27,945 nucleotides of DNA from a bacterium. Lineage in GTDB: Bacteria > Patescibacteriota > Andersenbacteria > UBA10190. The position numbers and the translations under genes were made by a program. The stretch lies in assembly GCA_002686445.1 (NCBI GenBank), contig NZCO01000036.1:1-27945 (forward strand), written 5' to 3'. The notes under the pieces are model-generated. The model searched no databases and was not told where the DNA came from. It worked only from the letters and a program-made list of their open reading frames with translations. Position 1 is the stretch's first letter. Every line of letters starts with the position of its first letter. This document shows, one piece after another, positions 22,551-27,945 of this stretch.

Positions 22551-25500
22551 ATGCCTGATTTCACCCACCTACACGTCCATTCCCACTACTCACTCCTTGA
22601 TGGACTAGGCAAAATTGAACCACTTATTAGTCGAGCTAAAGAGCTGGGCATGGGCTCTCTAGCGCTGACTGATCATGGCGTTATGTATGGGACCATTGAG
22701 TTCGTGCAGGCTGCGATAGCCCAGGGTATCAAACCAATCGTTGGGGTAGAGGCATATCTAGCACCTAACGGACATCTGAATAAGCGCGGGAAGATAGATG
22801 CCCAACCACGCCATCTCACCTTGCTGGCCCGGAACAACACGGGGTACCAGAACCTGGTAGCGTTAACGACTGTCGCCCACCTTGAGGGGTACTACTACAA
22901 ACCGCGAATTGATTATGATCTGCTAACCAAGCATCACGAGGGATTAATTGTGCTGTCCGGTTGTCTCAACGGCGACATCTCACGCGCCATCCTCGAGAAG
23001 CGTCCCAAAGACGCGGAACGGCTCATCGCTTGGCACGCCGACCTCTTGGGCAGCGACCACTTCTATCTCGAAGTGCAGCATCACCCGAGCATTCCTGAAC
23101 AAGCAATCGTTAACGAGGCGATTATTGCGTACGCCAAGCAGTTTAAATTACCGCTCGTAGCGACTAACGACACCCACTACATCTCGCCTGACGACGCCGA
23201 AGCCCAAGACGTCCTACTGTGCGTGCAGACAGGCAAACAAGTCGCTGATGAGGATCGTATGAATATGCTGGGCGAAGACTATTCCCTCAAGAGCCCAGCC
23301 GAGATGGCAGATGCCTGGAAGACGCACCCCGAAGCAATTGAGAACACCGTTAAGATCGCTGAGCAATGTGATGTCCAGTTTGAATTCGGCGTTAATAAGT
23401 TGCCTCCGTTTCCTTTGCCGCGGGGCAAAACATCTGATGAAGCATTGCGAGATTTATGCACCAAGGGACTAACGGAGCGTTATGGAGACGAGCTGCCGGA
23501 CAACGCAATGCAGCGTCTAGATTATGAGCTAGACGTCATCGGCAAGACTGGCTACGCGTCATACTTCTTGATCGTGGCCGACTTTGTGAACGAAGCGAAA
23601 CGACGCGGTATCCTGGTCGGCCCAGGTCGCGGTAGTGCCGCCGGCAGTATCGTGTCCTACCTGACTAATATCACTAACCTGGACCCGCTGCACTACAACC
23701 TCCTCTTTGAACGCTTCCTCAACCCAGAACGCGTATCAATGCCAGATATTGATCTCGACTTTGCCGACGATCGACGGGGTGAGGTTATTAATTATGTGCG
23801 CGATAAGTATGGCGCAGAGCACGTCGCCCAAATTATCACCTTCGGCACCATGGCCGCCCGCGCGGCCGTACGCGACGCTGGCCGCGCCTTAGGATTCCCC
23901 TATGGTTTCTGTGACACCGTCGCCAAGTCGATTCCACTAATGACTAAGTTTGACGATGCTTTGCGTCCCGGCACCGAACTCAAAGAGCTCTACGACGGTG
24001 ATCCACAAGCCAAGCGCCTGATCGACACGGCTCGCAAACTAGAAGGCGTCTGCCGACACGCTTCTACCCACGCCGCCGCAGTGGTGATAACCGACGCGCC
24101 GCTGACTGAGTATCTCCCCATCCAATACTCAAGCACCGCTGGTGACGACAAAGAAACCGTGACGCAGTACGCCATGTATGAGGTTGAAGCTCTCGGTCTA
24201 CTGAAAATCGATTTTCTCGGCTTGAAAAATCTGACCATTATTCAAAACACGCTTGATCGGATCAAAGCGCGACACGCAGTAGAGATCGACATTGACGACT
24301 TACCGCTCGACGACGAGAAATCGTACGAGCTACTGCAAGAAGGCAAAACGACTGGCGTCTTCCAGCTGGAATCAGCCGGCATGAAGCGCTACCTCAAAGA
24401 ACTTAAGCCAACAGAGTTTGAAGACATTATTTCTATGGGCGCACTGTACCGCCCGGGGCCGATGGATTCTATTCCTGATTTCATCGCCGCCAAGCATGGC
24501 CGCAAAAAGATTACGTACCTCCATCCCCTCTTAGAGCCGATCTTGGAGAAAACATATGGGGTTATCGTCACGCAGGACCAAGTGCTGGAGATTGCCCGTG
24601 AGTTTGCTGGTTTCAGCTACGGAGAGGCAGATATCCTTCGTAAGGCAGTTGGTAAAAAGATAAAGAAGTTGCTGGACGAGCAGCGCGAAAAGTTCATAAA
24701 CAGTGCGATTACGAACAAAGGAATTGATAAGGAGACGGCGCAGAAAGTGTGGGACTTCATCGAACCATTTGCTCGCTACGGCTTTAATCGAGCTCACGCC
24801 GCCTGCTACGCCATGATCGCCTATCAGACAGCGTATCTAAAGGCTAAATACCCGGCTGACTTTATGTCGGCGCTCTTAACAAGTGATGAAGGCAACACTG
24901 ATCGCCTAGCCATTGAAGTAGCCGAAGCAAAGGCCATGGATATTGATGTGTTGCCTCCTGATGTAAATGAAAGCGATGAATCATTCACCGTCGTCGAGGG
25001 TGCTGACTCAGATGCGATTCGGTTTGGTCTCGGTGCCATCAAGAACGTGGGGCACAATGCGGTCACTGCCCTTATAGCGGAGCGCAAAAAGGCAGGCGCG
25101 TATACCGATCTGGCTAACTTATTTTCGCGCATTGATCCAAAGAACCTTAACCGTAAGTCCGTCGACAGCCTCGCCCGTGCCGGAGCCTTTGACGAGCTTG
25201 GTGAGCGACAACAGATTCTGGATAACGCCGATAAGCTGCTGAATTTTAGTCGCACCCTGCATAAAGAACGAGATGTCGGACAACAAGGATTATTTGGCGA
25301 GGACGTTGCGGTACCCGCTCCACGCTTAACCCTGGACGCCAGTACACCCGCAGCCAAAGACGAAAAACTTAAATGGGAAAAGGAACTGCTCGGTATGTAT
25401 ATTTCCGAACATCCGTTAAGTGAGCATCAAGCAGCCCTCTCACGTATCGCCACCCCGATTGGTGAATTAACCCAAGTGGCAAGCCAGCAGACGGTACGCA

Positions 25501-26027
25501 TTGGCGGTGTTGTTTCTAAGATCAACAAAATCGTTACTAAGTCTGGCTCCCCCATGTTGTTCGTTGAGCTTGAGGACTTAACGGGAAGCTGCGAGGCCTT
25601 AGTGTTCCCTACCATCTTGGCCAAGACGCCTGAGTTCTGGGAAGAAGGTGCGGCTGTGATTATTGAAGGTAAACTCAGTGACAAGGATGGCGAAAGCAAA
25701 GTCTTAACGGATAAGGTGTGGCACCTAACCACGGAGACCATGAAGTCATTCACCAGTGCTCCGCGAGCCAGCAGGAAGGCGTCAGCCGCGGCGACAGTTA
25801 CGTCGATTACGGTCCATGTCCCGCCCGGCTTTGATCGCGACGCTCTTGAGCGACTAAAAAGTGTTTTACTACAACATCACAGTGATGACGGCGTCCCCAT
25901 TGAGCTGGTTATTCCCCACAATGGCAGCAAAGCGAAGCTCCAAACGCAATTTCGACTAACAGCTAATGCGGACACCCTAACGGTGGTGCGAGATTTAGTC
26001 GGTCAAAGCAACGTCCAGACCAATTAA
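22551..26027 (+). CDS. dnaE: DNA polymerase III alpha subunit
   Basis: This 1158-aa replicative C-family polymerase has an N-terminal PHP domain (FTHLHVHSHYSLLDGLG, about 4-20). The palm carries catalytic Asp401 and Asp403 in PDIDLDF and Asp554 in LLKIDFLGL, matching E. coli numbering almost exactly. The fingers contain GRGSAAGS and MGALYRPGPMD. A tandem HhH, a putative clamp-binding QQGLFG (about 908-913) and an OB fold (VRIGGVVSKINKIVTKSG, about 982-1000) follow. ATG 22551 was chosen because the family N-terminus starts there; an in-frame extension upstream is antisense to the previous gene. It is convergent with the small membrane gene at 26048. Confidence 0.97.
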   Translation: MPDFTHLHVHSHYSLLDGLGKIEPLISRAKELGMGSLALTDHGVMYGTIEFVQAAIAQGIKPIVGVEAYLAPNGHLNKRGKIDAQPRHLTLLARNNTGYQNLVALTTVAHLEGYYYKPRIDYDLLTKHHEGLIVLSGCLNGDISRAILEKRPKDAERLIAWHADLLGSDHFYLEVQHHPSIPEQAIVNEAIIAYAKQFKLPLVATNDTHYISPDDAEAQDVLLCVQTGKQVADEDRMNMLGEDYSLKSPAEMADAWKTHPEAIENTVKIAEQCDVQFEFGVNKLPPFPLPRGKTSDEALRDLCTKGLTERYGDELPDNAMQRLDYELDVIGKTGYASYFLIVADFVNEAKRRGILVGPGRGSAAGSIVSYLTNITNLDPLHYNLLFERFLNPERVSMPDIDLDFADDRRGEVINYVRDKYGAEHVAQIITFGTMAARAAVRDAGRALGFPYGFCDTVAKSIPLMTKFDDALRPGTELKELYDGDPQAKRLIDTARKLEGVCRHASTHAAAVVITDAPLTEYLPIQYSSTAGDDKETVTQYAMYEVEALGLLKIDFLGLKNLTIIQNTLDRIKARHAVEIDIDDLPLDDEKSYELLQEGKTTGVFQLESAGMKRYLKELKPTEFEDIISMGALYRPGPMDSIPDFIAAKHGRKKITYLHPLLEPILEKTYGVIVTQDQVLEIAREFAGFSYGEADILRKAVGKKIKKLLDEQREKFINSAITNKGIDKETAQKVWDFIEPFARYGFNRAHAACYAMIAYQTAYLKAKYPADFMSALLTSDEGNTDRLAIEVAEAKAMDIDVLPPDVNESDESFTVVEGADSDAIRFGLGAIKNVGHNAVTALIAERKKAGAYTDLANLFSRIDPKNLNRKSVDSLARAGAFDELGERQQILDNADKLLNFSRTLHKERDVGQQGLFGEDVAVPAPRLTLDASTPAAKDEKLKWEKELLGMYISEHPLSEHQAALSRIATPIGELTQVASQQTVRIGGVVSKINKIVTKSGSPMLFVELEDLTGSCEALVFPTILAKTPEFWEEGAAVIIEGKLSDKDGESKVLTDKVWHLTTETMKSFTSAPRASRKASAAATVTSITVHVPPGFDRDALERLKSVLLQHHSDDGVPIELVIPHNGSKAKLQTQFRLTANADTLTVVRDLVGQSNVQTN

Positions 26028-26062
26028 AAAAACCGCCTGCGAGTGGCTTAGGCGGCATGGTC
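26028..26062 (-). terminator. Terminator of the small membrane gene
   Basis: CCGCCT/AGGCGG followed by seven T on the minus strand. The hairpin overlaps the stop codon of the gene at 26048, and the T run abuts the dnaE stop. Confidence 0.7.
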
Positions 26063-26284
26063 GTTGGGCTCATCACGGGAAAAAAAGTTTTTGCAGATGA
26101 TATAAGCTGTAAGCCCGGCTCCGATAACGAGAAGCACTGCCACGCTTATGAGCAAACGCGCCTGAATTGTGCTGGTTGTATCACTGGGGGGTCCAGCCAC
26201 CACGTGTGATACGGGATAGATTAAAATCAGCGCAGTGAGAAGAGCGACTAGAACGCCAATAGCGGCGGCACGAAACTGTGACAT
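26048..26284 (-). CDS. Small membrane protein with two transmembrane helices
   Basis: This 78-aa protein has transmembrane helices at about 6-29 and 44-65, a short polar loop with GPPSDTTSTIQ between them and a charged cytoplasmic tail (KNFFSRDEPNDHAA). The start is fixed by GGAGGTGAT, a perfect ribosome site 5 nt before ATG 26284. A promoter (26336-26364) and a terminator frame it as a single-gene unit. I recognise no family. Small two-helix proteins of this kind can be pilus, secretion or stress accessory proteins, but nothing in the sequence decides. Confidence 0.65.
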   Translation of the reverse strand: MSQFRAAAIGVLVALLTALILIYPVSHVVAGPPSDTTSTIQARLLISVAVLLVIGAGLTAYIICKNFFSRDEPNDHAA

Positions 26285-26335
26285 GATCACCTCCAACAAA
26301 GTCAGTTCGGTAAAGAGAACGGCTTCTTAGCTAAC

Positions 26336-26364
26336 TTTTTAACAGTGCAGCTTGGCCATGTCAA
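26336..26364 (-). promoter_or_regulatory. Promoter of the small membrane gene
   Basis: TTGACA (26359-26364), a 17-nt spacer and TAAAAA (26336-26341) on the minus strand. Confidence 0.45.
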
Positions 26365-26387
26365 CTATGCCTAGGCGCGCAATTGGG

Positions 26388-26393
26388 TATACT
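26388..26393 (+). promoter_or_regulatory. -10 box TATACT of the baseplate-J-like gene
   Basis: TATACT ends 8 nt before the ATG at 26402, placing the transcription start next to the start codon. An AGGAG lies between the two but would hardly be transcribed. Confidence 0.4.
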
Positions 26394-26401
26394 CAGGAGC
26401 T

Positions 26402-27535
26402 ATGTTTCCCATTAAATTTCGCTCGATTGCTGCTGTCATTGTCATTGTAGTCGTGCTTGCCGGTGCCGTCTTAAGCTATTTGTTCCTACCGCATGCAACT
26501 GTCACCCTCGAGCCAGCAGTCAGCGAACGCCAGGTTGAGCAAGATATCACGTTGTCCACTGCCGTTACTGAGCCCGACTTTAAGCGATTCATCCTGCCTG
26601 CGAATGTTGTGGATACAGAATCGACCAAGTCAGCAACGATAGAGCGCGACGGCGGTAAAGCAAAGCCGGATTCAGCTAAGGGCGTCGTCCGACTCGTCAA
26701 CAAGCAACCAGAAGAGCAACAACTACTGCCGCTCACCCACCTGCGGCATGAGGCCACAGGCGTCATGTTCTTGACCGACGGCCCCGCTCGGATTCCTGCT
26801 AATAGTGAAATCACGATGAACATCACCGCTAAGGAAAAAGGAGCTAAAGGTAATGTGCCCGCGGGCAAGTTTATCGTTGATAAATTACCAGCCAACGTAC
26901 AAGACCGAATTTTCGCTGAATCCGACATCGCTACAACCGGTGGTGAAATATTTGATATTCCACTAACTGAAGAAGAAATCACTAAAGCCAAGGATGACCT
27001 ACGAGCAGACACACTAACTCAGGCGCGTGGTGAGTTAACGGCAGAGGCCGGTGGTGCTGCTATTCGCGACGACCTTATTACTACCACTATTGATGAGATC
27101 ACGGCTTCAGTGGAGCCCGGTAGCCAAGCAACGTCGTTTACAGTCGCCGCCAAGGTACGACAGCGTGCCTTCGTTGTCGATGAGCAAGATTTACTATCTC
27201 TCACCCTGTTGGCGCTGCGTGCGAGCCCTGCAGACGACGAGGAGTTTGCGTCGTTTGATCCTGAATCATTTTCGGCGGAGCTGATTCGAGCTGACTTTGA
27301 ACGGGGCGACGCGCTCATTAAAGGTAGCCTAACTGGTAGTTTCGCCCGCAAAACCGAGGCCTCCATTTTTGATGCCAGCAAACTAGCTGGCCGGACAGTA
27401 TCCGAAGCCCAGGAGTATTTTGGACAGTTTGAGAGTGTGGGCGCTGTTACCATCGATTTATCGCCATTTTGGGTGCGCTCCATCCCCTCTCGCTCAACTG
27501 CTGTAGACATCTTCGTGCGGCAGAACGGCAGCTAA
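26402..27535 (+). CDS. Membrane-anchored baseplate J-like protein
   Basis: This 377-aa protein has an N-terminal transmembrane helix (about 8-30) and a large outer region. Its middle resembles the baseplate_J/gp47 domain common in CPR genomes: AKGVVRLVNKQPEEQQLLPLTHL, TGVMFLTDGPARIPANSEI and EKGAKGNVPAGKFIVDKLP (spread over ~92-165). These have the same order as the usual G-x-V-x-x-x-N, F-x-T/F and G-x-x-G-N-I/V-x-x-G elements. A helical region and a C-terminal beta module follow. In CPR bacteria such proteins may be surface or contractile-system-related, but this is unproven; no phage or tail genes are nearby. The mRNA appears leaderless. Confidence 0.65.
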   Translation: MFPIKFRSIAAVIVIVVVLAGAVLSYLFLPHATVTLEPAVSERQVEQDITLSTAVTEPDFKRFILPANVVDTESTKSATIERDGGKAKPDSAKGVVRLVNKQPEEQQLLPLTHLRHEATGVMFLTDGPARIPANSEITMNITAKEKGAKGNVPAGKFIVDKLPANVQDRIFAESDIATTGGEIFDIPLTEEEITKAKDDLRADTLTQARGELTAEAGGAAIRDDLITTTIDEITASVEPGSQATSFTVAAKVRQRAFVVDEQDLLSLTLLALRASPADDEEFASFDPESFSAELIRADFERGDALIKGSLTGSFARKTEASIFDASKLAGRTVSEAQEYFGQFESVGAVTIDLSPFWVRSIPSRSTAVDIFVRQNGS

Positions 27536-27603
27536 TACGTAGCCTAGCCCCTCTACAACGCGATGCTTCGTGCTACTATGCAGTGGTAGATCACACTATA
27601 CTC

Positions 27604-27945
27604 ATGGCTAACTCATCAACGACACAACTAGAGCAAATACGTCACACAGCTGCGCATCTTTTGGCCGCCGCGGTTAAGGATTTGTGGCCGGGAACGCATA
27701 ACGCCATTGGGCCTGCTATTGAGGATGGATTCTACCAGGATTTTGATTTCGGCGAGCGCGTGATATCAGAGCAGAACTTTCTCAAGATCGAGAAACGAAT
27801 GAAAAAAATCCTGACGACCTGGGGACCCTTCGAGGAGCGCAGCGTGAGTGCGGAAGAAGCGCGCGACATGTTCGCCGAGAATCCATATAAGCTCGAACTG
27901 ATTGAGGAGTTTACAGAAGCAGGCAGCAACATTACCGTTAACGAC
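27604..27945 (+). CDS. thrS: Threonyl-tRNA synthetase, 5' part (runs off the window)
   Basis: The visible 114 codons match the editing domain of ThrRS, which removes mischarged serine: IRHTAAHLLAAAV with its HxxxH, then GTHNAIGPAIEDGFYQDFDF. ThrRS charges tRNA-Thr. The E. coli enzyme carries a TGS domain (about 60 aa) before this point; here the protein starts directly at the editing domain, as in several CPR genomes. No upstream in-frame extension is visible. TATACT lies one base before the ATG, too close to act as its -10, so another promoter must be used. The catalytic domain lies beyond the window. Confidence 0.88.
   Translation, partial: MANSSTTQLEQIRHTAAHLLAAAVKDLWPGTHNAIGPAIEDGFYQDFDFGERVISEQNFLKIEKRMKKILTTWGPFEERSVSAEEARDMFAENPYKLELIEEFTEAGSNITVND

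Overview
The window looks like a chromosomal segment of a streamlined bacterium, most likely a Patescibacteria/CPR-type genome. This assignment is inferred from gene content. The signs are: many single-gene transcription units each closed by its own terminator; several mRNAs that appear leaderless; a MutY-like glycosylase without the Fe-S cysteines; a threonyl-tRNA synthetase that starts at its editing domain; a stand-alone ComEC-type metallo-beta-lactamase; a baseplate-J-like membrane protein; and TM-plus-TPR proteins. The genetic code appears standard.

Layout. 0.1-3.0 kb: a secreted TraB/Tiki-like protein (-), a TM-TPR protein (+), tRNA-Pro(GGG) (-) and a DUF1761 membrane protein (+). 3.3-7.8 kb: a minus-strand block with mutY-like, ndk, a D-2-hydroxyacid dehydrogenase, a ComEC-like hydrolase and a small unknown protein. 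Between mutY and ndk lies a 0.63 kb gene-free stretch with its own promoter and terminator that reads as a structured non-coding RNA. 7.87-10.44 kb: no gene, but a regular array of about 30 short hairpins, one every ~90 bp, whose stems differ from copy to copy yet stay paired. 10.5-12.0 kb: an IS66-type insertion sequence with 20-bp inverted repeats. 12.0-14.1 kb: accessory genes for small exported proteins and a DUF1501 remnant. 14.1-27.9 kb: housekeeping genes, namely a TM-TPR protein, tsf-rpsB (-), rpmE-prfA-prmC (+), rplY, a zinc-ribbon protein, rodA and a membrane-anchored protein (-), dnaE (+), a small membrane protein (-), a baseplate-J-like protein (+) and the 5' part of thrS (+).

How they fit together. 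rpmE-prfA-prmC is a conserved translation-termination operon, in which PrmC methylates the GGQ glutamine of release factor 1. rpsB-tsf is the conserved S2/EF-Ts pair. rodA and its neighbours belong to the cell envelope. The most unusual content is the hairpin array. It is bounded on the minus strand by a sigma70-like promoter (10468-10496) and a strong intrinsic terminator (7834-7867), so it may be one ~2.6 kb structured non-coding transcript built from ~28-30 diverged ~90-nt modules. The 4.1-4.75 kb stretch is a second, smaller candidate RNA with internal repeats. I recognise neither as a known RNA family.
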